A stretch of DNA of 64,000 nucleotides, taken from NCBI GenBank assembly GCA_037965595.1, contig CP150183.1, forward strand, positions 3,782,001 to 3,846,000, in the 5' to 3' direction. How positions within the stretch are numbered: the stretch's first letter is position 1; every line of letters starts with the position of its first letter. Source of the DNA: Alkalihalobacillus sp. FSL W8-0930. GTDB taxonomy: Bacteria; Bacillota; Bacilli; Bacillales; Bacillaceae_D. The notes under the pieces are model-generated. The model saw only the letters and a list, made by a program, of their open reading frames with translations, did no database searches and had not been told where the DNA came from. Made by a program: the position numbers and the translations under genes. Positions 8,127 through 17,396 of this stretch are shown piece after piece.

Positions 8127-9566
8127 ATGGATTCAATGTCTTTTATTTTATTTGGTGCAACGGGAGATTTGGCGAAACGAAAAATCTATCCCGCGCTCTT
8201 TAATCTGTATATGGACAATAAGCTTCCCGAAGCCTTTTCTGTTATAGGAGTTGGTCGGGAACCACTCAATACAAAAGAATTTCAATCAACTGTGATTGAT
8301 TCTCTTTATGAATTCTCTAGACATTCAACAGATGACAAAGCGAAGAAGCTTGCGTTTGTTCAGAAGCTTTCGTACGTGAGCGTGGATGTCACGCAAGAAG
8401 AGAGCTTCAACGAACTGAAAACCTTTGTTGAGCGTCAGGAGAAAGAAGCCGGACTTGGGAATAACCGCATTTTCTATCTGTCCGTCACACCAGCCTTATT
8501 TGATGTGATCACCACAAATATTAATAAAAGTGGACTCGGCGACACATCCGGCTGGAAACGAGTCATTATTGAGAAACCGTTTGGTCACGATCTTGAGTCG
8601 GCACGCGCGTTGAACAGCTCGGTTCTTCGTGCGTTTAACGAAGATGAAATTTACCGGATTGACCACTATCTAGGGAAACCAATGGTGCAAAATCTTGAGA
8701 CACTGATCTCAGCGAACCCGGTGCTTCAATCAATTTGGAGTAACCAATTGATTGCGAACGTTCAAATTACTGCAAACGAAACAGTCGGTGTCGGCTCACG
8801 CGCCTCGTATTATGAGCACTCCGGCGCGATTCGCGATATGGTCCAAAATCACATGCTGCAGCTGGTTATGATGACGGCCGTGCGTATGGTCGATAGGCAA
8901 AGCGTATCTGAGTTAAGAAGTGAAAAGATCAAGCTGATGAATGCAATTGAGCCAACTTCTCCAGAAGACGTGGTTCGAGCTCAGTACACGCGACTTGCCT
9001 CGGAGAACGAGACGCTCGTAAGCGGATATACAGAGGAACCTGGTGTAAGAAGTGATTCAACAACGGATACGTTTGTTGCCGCTCGTCTGCAGGTTAACAC
9101 CCCTACGTGGCAGGGCGTCCCATTTTTCATTCGCACCGGCAAGCGCCTCAGCAGTAAAGAAACAAAGATTGTAGTTGAATTTAAGGACACGTTAAACCTT
9201 AGTCAGAACGCAACGGATGCAGCACCTAATTTACTCGTTATTCATATTAATCCAAACGATGGTGTGACGCTTCAACTGAATAGTAAGCATCCTCTGACAG
9301 GTAAACTTGAACCAATAAAGGTTGAATTCTCGGCTAGTCATAGAGAAACACCTGAAGCATACGAATTTTTATTAGCTGATGCCATTAAAGGGGATCCGAC
9401 ATTTTTTACGCATTGGGATGAAGTTGAACTCGCTTGGCAGTGGATTCAACCGATTCTTGAACAGTTTAAATCAAATGCGATTCCGCTCCATCACTATCAA
9501 GCTGGGACAAACGGTCCAGAGGAAGCTGACAAGCTGCTTGAGGTGTATGGATACAAATGGTGGTAA
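8127..9566 (+). CDS. zwf: Glucose-6-phosphate 1-dehydrogenase
   Basis: 479 residues from the ATG at 8127 (AAAAGG, 9-base spacing). The longer frame starting at GTG 8040 would run through the promoter and is not used. It oxidises glucose 6-phosphate to 6-phosphogluconolactone with NAD(P). The N-terminal FGATGDLAKRK is the coenzyme site and RIDHYLGK near residue 177 contains the substrate-binding and catalytic histidine. With HxlA and HxlB, G6PDH closes the dissimilatory RuMP cycle that oxidises formaldehyde to CO2 and regenerates ribulose 5-phosphate with 6-phosphogluconate dehydrogenase, which is not in this window. Confidence 0.95.
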   Translation: MDSMSFILFGATGDLAKRKIYPALFNLYMDNKLPEAFSVIGVGREPLNTKEFQSTVIDSLYEFSRHSTDDKAKKLAFVQKLSYVSVDVTQEESFNELKTFVERQEKEAGLGNNRIFYLSVTPALFDVITTNINKSGLGDTSGWKRVIIEKPFGHDLESARALNSSVLRAFNEDEIYRIDHYLGKPMVQNLETLISANPVLQSIWSNQLIANVQITANETVGVGSRASYYEHSGAIRDMVQNHMLQLVMMTAVRMVDRQSVSELRSEKIKLMNAIEPTSPEDVVRAQYTRLASENETLVSGYTEEPGVRSDSTTDTFVAARLQVNTPTWQGVPFFIRTGKRLSSKETKIVVEFKDTLNLSQNATDAAPNLLVIHINPNDGVTLQLNSKHPLTGKLEPIKVEFSASHRETPEAYEFLLADAIKGDPTFFTHWDEVELAWQWIQPILEQFKSNAIPLHHYQAGTNGPEEADKLLEVYGYKWW

Positions 9567-9588
9567 AAGCTAAAAAAAGAGACAAATG

Positions 9589-9618
9589 CCCTGCCGGATA
9601 GCGTGGCAGGGTTCCTTT
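9589..9618 (+). terminator. Terminator of zwf
   Basis: CCCTGCC/GGCAGGG stem with a 9-base loop followed by TTCCTTTTAT, 22 bases past the zwf stop and in front of the convergent ATPase gene. Confidence 0.75.
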
Positions 9619-9724
9619 TATTTCATTCATCTATTTCTTTTAACAACAGCCTCTTTAGTATTTCAAGCTCTTCATTTGTTGGCTTGACATCTTCAGCATA
9701 CATCTTCTTAGGAGGCCACCATCA

Positions 9725-12391
9725 CTACCTCGCCCTTCTCTCCACAACACTCTTCGTAATCCGCTTCTCAATCTCCACAATCACAAACACAGCCAGTCCC
9801 ATTAATATTGGAATCCCCCACTCTGTAAGGGTTAGCGGTGTGGTTTGGAAAATGGTGTTCATGAAAGGTAAATAAGTGATGGCTACCTGTAAGACAACCA
9901 GAATTCCGGCAACTAGAAAAGCCATCCTGTTCGTAAAAAAGTCTTTGTTAAAGGCAAAACCAAGCTCACTTCGGCAGTTAAACAAGTGAAATAATTGAGC
10001 CATTACAAACATTTGCAGGATAATCGTTTGATGCGCACCATTGTGATAATCTTGACTCTGTAAAAAGGTGTTCATCCACAGGGTGCCTATTCCAATTAGG
10101 ATAGAAACAAAGGCAATTCTGAATGCATAGTAAGATGACAAAAGCCTTGCCTTTGGATCTCTTGGTGGCCGGTTCATTGCGCCTTCTTCAACTTTTTCAA
10201 AGGCAAGCCCCAGAGAGACTGTCACTGATACCACCATATTTACCCAGAGAATTTGTACGGGTGTGAGCGGCATGGTCATCCCAAGAAAAATACTCGCAAT
10301 GATCAGTATGCCTCCTGCTCCATTTGTTGGCAGGATAAACAGAATCGTCTTCTTAATGTTGTCGTATACACGCCGGCCTTCTTCGACTGCATGGACAATA
10401 GTCTGGAAGTTGTCGTCAGCGAGTACCATCTTCGCCGCATCCTTTGTTACCTCGGTCCCCTTAATTCCCATGGCTACACCAATGTCTGCACGCTTTAAGG
10501 CGGCAGCATCATTCACACCATCACCGGTCATGGCACAAATATGTCCCAGCTTCTGCAGGGCTTTTACAAGTCGCAGCTTATTTTCTGGGCTTGTTCTGGC
10601 AAATACATGCGTTGTTTCTGCCGCATGCTCGAGCTCTTCATCATTCATTTTATCTAAATCGCGACCCGTTAAAGCCGTTTGACCATCTCCAATCCCTAAC
10701 TGCTTACCAATAGCCTTTGCTGTTTCGGCATGGTCCCCGGTAATCATTTTAACTTGAATGCCTGCTTTAAGGCAGGTTTCTACGGCCTGCATCGCTTCCG
10801 GACGCGGAGGATCAATGATTCCTGCAATACCAAGGAAAATTAGACCATTATCTAGATCATGATGACCAAGCTTCTCGGTCTTAGAGTACACCTTCTTATA
10901 GGCTGTTCCGATGACCCGTTCCCCAACGCGTGCCCGCAGAGACATCCGCTTTTCCCAGTGCGAGCGATTAAAATCAGTCTGATTATGCTTGGCCACCATC
11001 TCGAATATACGGTCAGGCGCACCTTTTACAAAGATGTATCGTTCCTCGTTTATTTCTGCAAGCACAGCCATGTACTTATAATCCGAATCGAACGGGATTT
11101 TAGAAATGATTGTATAGCTTGGTAGCTCCATATCTGACTTTCGACCTAGCGTTAGAAAGCAGCCATCTGTTGGATCTCCATCAATGGTCCAGTGACCCGT
11201 TTCATCCTGACGTAAGTTCGCATCATTACACACCTGCACACATGTGAGAAAGTGCTCTAGGATTTGGTCTGCATCCTCCGTCCGATGTTCATCCTTCAGT
11301 TGAATGTCACCAGTTGGCGCATAGCCTGTACCTGTTACCTCATAAGCTGCTGAGGTCGTTTCAACATTCGTGACGGTCATCTCATTTTTCGTGAGCGTAC
11401 CGGTCTTATCAGAACAAATCACTGAAACTGAACCAAGTGTCTCAACCGATGGAAGGCTTCGTATGATGGCGTGTCTCTTTGCCATCCGCCTGACTCCAAT
11501 CGCAAGAATGATCGACAGGACAGCGGGCAGCCCTTCTGGTATCGCAGCAACAGCTAACGTAATAACCGATAATAACAGCTCCCCTGCCGGAAACGACCGG
11601 ACAAAGTAACCAAATAAAAACATCAGTACAGCTACACCAACAACAAAAAGAGCGATAGTCCGTCCAAACCCATCTATTTGACGAAGCAATGGCGTCTGTA
11701 GATCCTCTACCTCGGAAATGGCCTCATTAATCTTACCAAGCTCGGTTTGCGGACCAATGGCGCAAACGATACCAACTCCACTACCTGCCGCAACCGATGT
11801 ACCGGAAAACGCCATGTTGATTTGGTCGTTTAATACTGTATCTGACTCAAGTACGGTGATTTGCTTATCAACAGCAGTTGACTCACCCGTTAATGCAGAC
11901 TCCTCAACGCGAAGATTATGCACCTCCACAAGTCTAAGATCAGCAGGCACTTTGTCTCCAGCACTAAGGATCACAATATCGCCAACAGCTAAATCTACTC
12001 CGTCGACTTCTTTTCGCGCACCATTTCGTCTTACATTCGCCGTAGAACTAAGAAGCGCTTTAATACCATTTAACGCTTTCTCCGCTTGATTTTCTTGAAA
12101 AAAGCCGATAAACGCATTGATAATCGTTACTAGCACAATCACCGTTGTATCAATAAAGTGTCCCAAGATCGCAGTGATGACAGCAGCTGCAAGTAACACA
12201 TAGATCAACACATCATTAAATTGACCTAAAAATTTCTTTAAATTGGATTCCTTTTTCTTCTCAGGGAGCTCGTTTCGCCCATCTAACTCTAATCGCTTAA
12301 CCGCCTCATCGCTCGTTAATCCAGTATCAACTTGAGTTCCAAGTTGACGCTCGACCTCGCTTACCTCCATGTTAAACCACTTATATTCCAT
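9725..12391 (-). CDS. P2-type cation-transporting ATPase with atypical transport-site residues
   Basis: 888 residues from the ATG at 12391 (AGAGGTG, 8-base spacing; a GTG nine bases earlier is less likely). Full P-type ATPase: actuator motif TGES near 170, PEGLP in M4 near 290, phosphorylation motif DKTGTLT near 330, [13 protein letters not shown] near 615, and ten membrane helices. Overall nearest to Ca2+/PacL/YloB pumps. The M5 and M6 ion ligands of calcium pumps are changed: M5 reads [10 protein letters not shown] with no glutamate, and M6 reads [17 protein letters not shown] where calcium pumps have WVNLVTDG. Related to PacL-like pumps of unknown ion. Transcribed alone. Confidence 0.85.
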   Translation of the reverse strand: MEYKWFNMEVSEVERQLGTQVDTGLTSDEAVKRLELDGRNELPEKKKESNLKKFLGQFNDVLIYVLLAAAVITAILGHFIDTTVIVLVTIINAFIGFFQENQAEKALNGIKALLSSTANVRRNGARKEVDGVDLAVGDIVILSAGDKVPADLRLVEVHNLRVEESALTGESTAVDKQITVLESDTVLNDQINMAFSGTSVAAGSGVGIVCAIGPQTELGKINEAISEVEDLQTPLLRQIDGFGRTIALFVVGVAVLMFLFGYFVRSFPAGELLLSVITLAVAAIPEGLPAVLSIILAIGVRRMAKRHAIIRSLPSVETLGSVSVICSDKTGTLTKNEMTVTNVETTSAAYEVTGTGYAPTGDIQLKDEHRTEDADQILEHFLTCVQVCNDANLRQDETGHWTIDGDPTDGCFLTLGRKSDMELPSYTIISKIPFDSDYKYMAVLAEINEERYIFVKGAPDRIFEMVAKHNQTDFNRSHWEKRMSLRARVGERVIGTAYKKVYSKTEKLGHHDLDNGLIFLGIAGIIDPPRPEAMQAVETCLKAGIQVKMITGDHAETAKAIGKQLGIGDGQTALTGRDLDKMNDEELEHAAETTHVFARTSPENKLRLVKALQKLGHICAMTGDGVNDAAALKRADIGVAMGIKGTEVTKDAAKMVLADDNFQTIVHAVEEGRRVYDNIKKTILFILPTNGAGGILIIASIFLGMTMPLTPVQILWVNMVVSVTVSLGLAFEKVEEGAMNRPPRDPKARLLSSYYAFRIAFVSILIGIGTLWMNTFLQSQDYHNGAHQTIILQMFVMAQLFHLFNCRSELGFAFNKDFFTNRMAFLVAGILVVLQVAITYLPFMNTIFQTTPLTLTEWGIPILMGLAVFVIVEIEKRITKSVVERRAR

Positions 12392-12462
12392 CCTTCTCAC
12401 CTCTACTCGCTTGTCTCTCGGTTAGTATGCGCTTAGATAAATGGAACATGCGAACAGAAGAA

Positions 12463-12492
12463 AAGGCCGCTCTCGTTGATGAAAGCAGCCTT
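12463..12492 (-). terminator. Terminator of the PadR/DUF1700/lipoprotein operon
   Basis: Minus-strand stem AAGGCTGCTTTC pairing imperfectly with GAGAGCGGCCTT, followed by TTCTTCT, four bases after the lipoprotein stop. Confidence 0.7.
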
Positions 12493-12496
12493 TTTG

Positions 12497-13048
12497 TTAT
12501 GGTGTAAATGCAGTGGTTTCAATGCCTTTTTCTTCTAGAAACGCTTCGATTTTTGCTTGTTCTCTTCCACTTACGTTGTCTGGAATATTGAATACAGACG
12601 TCCAATCCTCCATTTCTTCTATCATGAACTCATTCGAGCTTGATACATAAGAATATGTTCTTAATGTATCTACCTCGTAACCATTCGGTAAGGTATTATC
12701 ACCGATGTAGTCTGAGAAATTGTCATCATTTTTCTTTAACTGTCGATTCACTTGCTTCATCAGGTCTTGTTCTTCTCTACCTGACTCCTCAAACATTCTA
12801 TCCATTAACTCAAACTGAATGTTCGATAACTCTCCAAACGTGTCCAAATAGGTTGTTAAGCTTTCCTTCATCTCATCTTCTGAGATCACTTCATCTTCTT
12901 TATCCGACTCAAACACCGTATCAGGGATCTCAACATCCTCTAGATTAATGATTTCAAGACCCTCAGCCTCAGCATCTTCAATCGTTTCTTGATTACAACC
13001 TGCTAGAATGGCTAACCCTATAGCCAGACTAACCAACCACTTTTTCAT
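12497..13048 (-). CDS. NDxxF-type lipoprotein, unknown function
   Basis: 183 residues. Lipoprotein signal peptide with the lipobox LAGC at about residues 15-18, then a strongly acidic mature part (EDAEAEGLEIINLEDVE). KKNDDNFSDYIG near residue 110 matches the NDxxF motif used to name a family of uncharacterised Bacillus lipoproteins. It is expected on the outer face of the membrane. The start overlaps the end of the DUF1700 gene by 4 bases, placing it third in the operon padR-DUF1700-lipoprotein. Confidence 0.75.
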   Translation of the reverse strand: MKKWLVSLAIGLAILAGCNQETIEDAEAEGLEIINLEDVEIPDTVFESDKEDEVISEDEMKESLTTYLDTFGELSNIQFELMDRMFEESGREEQDLMKQVNRQLKKNDDNFSDYIGDNTLPNGYEVDTLRTYSYVSSSNEFMIEEMEDWTSVFNIPDNVSGREQAKIEAFLEEKGIETTAFTP

Positions 13049-13614
13049 ATCACTCTCTCCCTTTTAAGTAAGGATACATTCCATTTAAGATGACGAATGA
13101 ACAAGGACACAAGTGCTTTTGCGATGAGATAACCGACAACGGCAAGTGCTGAGCCAATGACTACAGCTCTTGTTACTTCTGCGATTTCCTTTAACGTAAT
13201 CATATCGAAGCCGTATATAAAGCCCACTACAAGTAAAATGACAGGAGATGCAATCATAAGTGGTACAGCAATGACAAATGCAAAGACAACGGGAGATACG
13301 AGCAGCAACAGACCAAAGCACATGAACATCACAAATACATTCCAAATACTTAGCCCGCCAATGGATATACCTGCGCGAAACAGGTGAGACAGGCTTTTCT
13401 TATCCTCTACCCTTTGAACGGCATGCACCGCATTTAACTCTTTGGCAAGCACCTTCGGATCCCCCAGCTGCCTCGATACTTGTTCGGCATTCTCGCTGTC
13501 CTGCTCCCCTTCTTTAAAGTGCATCGCATACTCACGGATGATCTCATTCTTTTCCTGCTCCGACATGTACGTTAAATGCATGCGCAATGTCCTTAAGAAC
13601 TCACTTTGCTTCAA
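13045..13614 (-). CDS. DUF1700/HAAS-domain membrane protein
   Basis: 189 residues. The N-terminal helical HAAS/DUF1700 part (residues 1-65, with QLGDPKVLAKEL near 45-60) precedes about four membrane helices in 80-175. Such proteins are almost always encoded just after a PadR repressor, as here, and are thought to act in membrane sensing; their biochemical role is unknown. 4-base overlaps join it to the genes on both sides. Confidence 0.85.
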   Translation of the reverse strand: MKQSEFLRTLRMHLTYMSEQEKNEIIREYAMHFKEGEQDSENAEQVSRQLGDPKVLAKELNAVHAVQRVEDKKSLSHLFRAGISIGGLSIWNVFVMFMCFGLLLLVSPVVFAFVIAVPLMIASPVILLVVGFIYGFDMITLKEIAEVTRAVVIGSALAVVGYLIAKALVSLFIRHLKWNVSLLKRERVI

Positions 13615-13931
13615 ATCTCTCCACTCTCCTTCATAAAAAAGTCGATAATCGCAGCAAACTCATGCCAATCACTCTTTAGTTGAATCAGCTTTTCCTTACC
13701 TGCCTCCGTTATGTGATAATACTTCCGGATTGGTCCCTCCCCCGAAGGCTTTTGGTACGTTGAGACATATTGATCCTGAACCAGTCGCTTTAAAATCGGA
13801 TACACCGTACCCTCTGATATGCTCATCTGATTTGAAATCTTTTTAATAAGCGAATAACCATATTCATCGTTCTGGTTGATGATTAATAGCACCAACAATT
13901 CCAAAACACCTTTTTTAAACTGTGCGTTCAT
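13611..13931 (-). CDS. PadR-family transcriptional regulator
   Basis: 106 residues, winged helix. MNAQFKKGVLELLVLLII leads into the PadR core (YGYSLIKKIS...SEGTVYPILKRL) and wing (PIRKYYHITEAGKEKL), ending in a short dimerisation helix. First gene of a three-gene operon and probably its own repressor. The upstream gap to 14037 has no clear palindrome beyond the tpx terminator. Confidence 0.92.
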   Translation of the reverse strand: MNAQFKKGVLELLVLLIINQNDEYGYSLIKKISNQMSISEGTVYPILKRLVQDQYVSTYQKPSGEGPIRKYYHITEAGKEKLIQLKSDWHEFAAIIDFFMKESGEI

Positions 13932-14037
13932 TCCATACCACCAATATGATTTTATCTTCGTTTACAGTATATGGGATACTACTATATAATGCAAGGTAGC
14001 GTGGAGAATTTTAGAAAATATAATTTAAGAGCACACC

Positions 14038-14074
14038 AAAAAGCAGCTATATACTAGCCTATAGCTGCTTTTTA
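14038..14074 (-). terminator. Terminator of tpx
   Basis: AAAAAGCAGCTAT pairs with ATAGCTGCTTTTT; the minus-strand transcript has a T run after the stem. It is symmetric, so it can also stop + strand transcription. Confidence 0.8.
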
Positions 14075-14117
14075 AACATTCTATACTGATATGATTAACA
14101 GTATCTACTGTATATGT

Positions 14118-14612
14118 TTACTTCGCCTCTTTTGCTTTTAATATTACTCTCTCATAATCCGGATGATCTGAAACCTCTGATACAACCTCAGAATGAATAA
14201 TCGTTCCTCCGCTATCTATAACAAAAACAGAACGAGCCAGCAGACCTAGTTCCTTAATTAAGACACCAAACGCTTGACCGAAAGAACCCGTTTTATAGTC
14301 TGAAACTAACGTTGCATCCGGTAAATTAGCACTGCACCATCTTTTATGTGCAAAAGGTAAGTCATTACTAATTGTGATGACTTCAATATCACCTAAACGA
14401 CTGACTTCATTGTTGAATTTTTGTGTTTGTGCATCACAAACATCTGTATCAATGGAAGGAATCACACTGATAATTCTTTTAACTTTATCTTGATGGTTAA
14501 TCGTTACATCCTCTAAATCACTGTTAACTACTTCAAATGAGGGTGCTTTAACTCCTGTATTCACAGTTTCTCCAACTAACGTTACTGGTTTTCCTAAAAA
14601 TGTAATGTTCAT
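14118..14612 (-). CDS. tpx: Thiol peroxidase (2-Cys peroxiredoxin, Tpx type)
   Basis: 164 residues. Reduces hydroperoxides with thioredoxin as electron donor, in the cytoplasm. The peroxidatic cysteine is in PSIDTDVCDAQT (near residue 59) and the resolving cysteine in KRWCSAN (near 92), as in other Tpx proteins. One difference is aspartate instead of the common glycine just before VC. AFGVLIKELGLLARSVFVID is the conserved C-terminal region. A GGAGGT site precedes the ATG. Divergent from the transketolase operon; the shared 127-bp gap carries that operon's promoter and operator. Confidence 0.93.
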   Translation of the reverse strand: MNITFLGKPVTLVGETVNTGVKAPSFEVVNSDLEDVTINHQDKVKRIISVIPSIDTDVCDAQTQKFNNEVSRLGDIEVITISNDLPFAHKRWCSANLPDATLVSDYKTGSFGQAFGVLIKELGLLARSVFVIDSGGTIIHSEVVSEVSDHPDYERVILKAKEAK

Positions 14613-14639
14613 TTTTTACCTCCAATAGATAATGTATTG

Positions 14640-14686
14640 TTGACATTTACATGATTGATTGTATACTAAAGGTACTTAGTATACAA
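14640..14686 (+). promoter_or_regulatory. Promoter and 28-bp inverted-repeat operator of the transketolase operon
   Basis: TTGACA (14640-14645), 16-bp spacer, TATACT (14662-14667): close to the sigma-A consensus. A perfect inverted repeat covers the -10 and start region: TTGTATACTAA (14659-14669), six bases, TTAGTATACAA (14676-14686). Repeats built on GTATAC also overlap the dctP promoter, so the FadR-type GntR protein at 18428-19126 is the likely repressor. Confidence 0.7.
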
Positions 14687-14739
14687 GTTAATTTCGTTGT
14701 AGCTAAGTATGCTAGTAAAATGTATAAGAGGTGAAAAAC

Positions 14740-15573
14740 ATGAGTGCAATCAGTGTACAAGAATTAAAAGATAAAGCAATTATGATGAGAAAAACAGCAG
14801 TTACAATGGTGCATAAAGCACAATCTGGTCATCCAGGTGGTTCGCTTTCCGCGGCAGATATAATGACAGCGCTATATTTTAAAGAAATGAATATTGATCC
14901 AAGTAATCCAAATTGGGAAGATCGCGATCGCTTTGTACTGTCGAAAGGTCATGTTTGCCCTATTCTTTATTCTGCATTAGCTTTAAAAGGTTATGTCCCT
15001 TATGAAACCGTATACACGCTAAGAGAATACGGTTCACCCTTCCAAGGTCATCCGGACATGAAGAAATGTCCTGGTGTAGATATCTCTACAGGATCATTGG
15101 GTCAAGGTCTTTCTTGTGGGGTTGGTATGGCTATCGCTGCTAAAAGAGATAAGAAAGACTACCGTGTTTTCAACTTACTTGGTGATGGTGAATGTCAGGA
15201 AGGACAAATCTGGGAAGCGGTTCAAACAGCAGTGAAATACGAATTAGATAATTTAGTAGTTTTTGTTGATAATAATCGTTTGCAAATAGATGGTTTTTGT
15301 GAAGAAATCATGCCACTTCAAGACTTAGGAAAGAAATTCGAAGCTTTTGGTTTTGAGACTACACGTATTGATGGTCATTCTATGGAAGAAATCGTTGAAA
15401 CATTAGATGGCATACGTGAAAGCGCAAACAAAAAACCTAAGTGTATCATCCTAGATACGGTAAAAGGTAAAGGTGTATCGTACATGGAAGATGTAGGAGA
15501 TTGGCATGGAAAGGCACCTAATGATGAAGAATTTGAACAAGCTATTAAAGAGATTTCAGGAGGGTTGAACTAA
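14740..15573 (+). CDS. Transketolase, N-terminal (TPP-binding) subunit
   Basis: 277 residues from the ATG at 14740 (AGAGGTG, 8-base spacing; the GTG at 14731 overlaps that site). It is the thiamine-pyrophosphate half of a split transketolase. Conserved parts are HKAQSGHPGGSLSAADIMTAL, SKGHVCPILY, GSLGQGLSCGVGMA, and the TPP/Mg motif GDGECQEGQIWEA with the downstream NN about 30 residues later. It works as a heterotetramer with the product of the next gene, whose ATG overlaps this stop as TAATG. Split transketolases in Firmicutes are often dedicated to catabolic clusters and separate from the housekeeping tkt. Confidence 0.93.
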   Translation: MSAISVQELKDKAIMMRKTAVTMVHKAQSGHPGGSLSAADIMTALYFKEMNIDPSNPNWEDRDRFVLSKGHVCPILYSALALKGYVPYETVYTLREYGSPFQGHPDMKKCPGVDISTGSLGQGLSCGVGMAIAAKRDKKDYRVFNLLGDGECQEGQIWEAVQTAVKYELDNLVVFVDNNRLQIDGFCEEIMPLQDLGKKFEAFGFETTRIDGHSMEEIVETLDGIRESANKKPKCIILDTVKGKGVSYMEDVGDWHGKAPNDEEFEQAIKEISGGLN

Positions 15574-16526
15574 TGACAGTTGTAAAAGAGATCACCCAAA
15601 AGAAAGCAACCAGAGCGGCATTTGGAGACGAAATTGTAGAGTTAGGTAAACAAAATAAAGACATCTATGTTATTGATGTTGATATCGCAAAATCTTGTAA
15701 GACAACAAAGTTTATTGAAGAACTACCTAATCAGCACATTAACGTAGGTATTGCAGAGCAAAACGCTGCTGGTTTAGCTGCTGGTTTAGCTACTACAGGC
15801 AAGATCCCATTTATTTCAACATACGCTGTCTTTGGTTCACTACGTATGGCTGAACAAATTAGACAAGAGGTTTGTTATCCAAACCTAAATGTTAAGATCG
15901 CGTGCTCTCATGGCGGGCTTACACCAGCAAATGATGGAGGAAGCCACCAAGCTATTGAGGATATGGGTGTGTACCGAAGCATTCCTAACATGACTGTAAT
16001 CATGGGGGCTGATTACCAATCAACCCGCAAACTAATTAAACAAGCTTCCGAGATACATGGTCCGGTGTACTTACGATTTACGAGAGATACGATTCCTGTT
16101 CTCTATTCAGAAGAAGAAGAGTTTGAAATTGGAAAAGCCAAAAAGATCCAAGATGGTAACGACGTCACTATTATCGCAAATGGAGACACCGTTCATTTAG
16201 CTCTTGAAGCGACTAAGCTTCTTGAAAAGGAAGGCATTTCTGTAAAATTCTTTGATATGCATACCATTAAGCCACTAGATCGCGAGGCAGTCGTTGAAAG
16301 CTTAGATACAGGTCGTATCGTGACTGTTGAAGATCACAATATTCTAAATGGTTTGGGAAGTGCAGTAAGTGAAGTAGTTGCCGAAGAAGGCAGAGGGATT
16401 GTTCGGAGAATTGGTGTTCAGGATACATTTGGCCAATCTGCACCTTATGAAAAGTTATTAGAATTAAACGGTATTACCGTTGAGAATATCTTTGAAACAG
16501 CGAAGCAATTGGCAGGAAATAAATAA
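15573..16526 (+). CDS. Transketolase, C-terminal (pyrimidine-binding) subunit
   Basis: 317 residues. It has the transketolase pyrimidine-binding domain, with the catalytic glutamate in NVGIAEQNAAGLAAGLA near residue 64, and the C-terminal transketolase domain (about 190-310; MHTIKPLDREAV). SHGGLTPANDGGSHQA is the conserved loop over the active site. Together with the N-terminal subunit it transfers two-carbon units between ketose and aldose phosphates. Second gene of the operon; the next gene starts 33 bases on with AGGAGG. Confidence 0.93.
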   Translation: MTVVKEITQKKATRAAFGDEIVELGKQNKDIYVIDVDIAKSCKTTKFIEELPNQHINVGIAEQNAAGLAAGLATTGKIPFISTYAVFGSLRMAEQIRQEVCYPNLNVKIACSHGGLTPANDGGSHQAIEDMGVYRSIPNMTVIMGADYQSTRKLIKQASEIHGPVYLRFTRDTIPVLYSEEEEFEIGKAKKIQDGNDVTIIANGDTVHLALEATKLLEKEGISVKFFDMHTIKPLDREAVVESLDTGRIVTVEDHNILNGLGSAVSEVVAEEGRGIVRRIGVQDTFGQSAPYEKLLELNGITVENIFETAKQLAGNK

Positions 16527-16559
16527 TAGATTACACAGCTTAATTAGGAGGATATAATT

Positions 16560-17318
16560 ATGTTTAGTTTAGAGAAAAGAGTGGCGATTGTAACAGGTAG
16601 TGGATCTGTTCGAGGAATTGGACGAACTATCGCACTTACTCTTGCCAAACAAGGAGCAACTATTGTTGTTGCTGACTTAAATAAAGAGGGAATTGAAGAT
16701 ACTGTTCATGCTGTTAAAGAGCTAGGTGGAGACGCTTTAGGGATTGAACTCGACGTTACAAGTAAGGAATCAAACGATGCAATGGTTAAGAAAGTAAAAG
16801 AAACTTACGGTCGTATCGATATCCTTGTAAATAATGCGGGTATCTCCCAAAAAGCTACGGTAGAAGAACTAACACTAGAGGATGTAACACGAGTATTTAA
16901 CGTGAATATGTTTGGACTATTCTTGTGTACACAAGCAGTTCTTTCTACAATGAAGGAACAGGGATATGGACGCATCGTGAACCTATCTTCTGTTTCTGCT
17001 AAAAGAGGGGGAGGCGTGTTCGGGGGAGCCCATTATTCAGCATCAAAAGCAGCTGTATTAGGTTTCTCTAAGAACCTTGCAAGAGAGTGTGCCGCAGATG
17101 GGGTGACAGTGAATTGTGTAACTCCAGGCTTAATCAATACCGATATTTGGAAAGGACTGCCTCAGGAAGTAGCTGATGTTGTCATTGCAGGAATCCCTAT
17201 GAATCGACCAGGTGAAACATCTGAGATTGCTTCTACCATTGCTTTTCTAGCGTCTGAAGAAGCTTCCTATATTACAGGAGAAGAAATTGATATTAATGGC
17301 GGTTCACATATGGACTAA
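16560..17318 (+). CDS. Short-chain dehydrogenase/reductase, polyol or sugar dehydrogenase-like
   Basis: 252 residues, classical SDR. The coenzyme loop reads TGSGSVRGIG (two residues longer than the usual TGxxxGIG), VADLN with an aspartate after strand 2 favours NAD+, NNAG is near 90, NLSSVSAKRG near 143, YSASKAA near 160, and TGEEIDINGG is at the end. Such enzymes oxidise secondary alcohols of polyols or sugar acids. As third gene of the transketolase operon it probably makes the ketose that feeds the pathway; the true substrate is unknown. Confidence 0.88.
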   Translation: MFSLEKRVAIVTGSGSVRGIGRTIALTLAKQGATIVVADLNKEGIEDTVHAVKELGGDALGIELDVTSKESNDAMVKKVKETYGRIDILVNNAGISQKATVEELTLEDVTRVFNVNMFGLFLCTQAVLSTMKEQGYGRIVNLSSVSAKRGGGVFGGAHYSASKAAVLGFSKNLARECAADGVTVNCVTPGLINTDIWKGLPQEVADVVIAGIPMNRPGETSEIASTIAFLASEEASYITGEEIDINGGSHMD

Positions 17319-17333
17319 TGCGCAAAACGTACG

Positions 17334-17376
17334 AAGAGATTCAGTGACTGCTTGTCGCTGGATCTCTTTAATTTTT
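17334..17376 (+). terminator. Hairpin between the SDR and kinase genes (attenuating terminator)
   Basis: AAGAGATTCAGTGAC (17334-17348) pairs with GTCGCTGGATCTCTT (17354-17368), followed by TAATTTTTAT. It lies inside the operon, 16 bases after the SDR stop, so part of the transcription would stop before the kinase. Confidence 0.65.
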
Positions 17377-17396
17377 ATAGATGAGGAGATGGAACA

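Noticed and set aside
9623-9703. 27-codon minus-strand frame with acidic and lysine-rich content after the ATPase gene
   Set aside because: No ribosome binding site, very short and no known family; could be chance.
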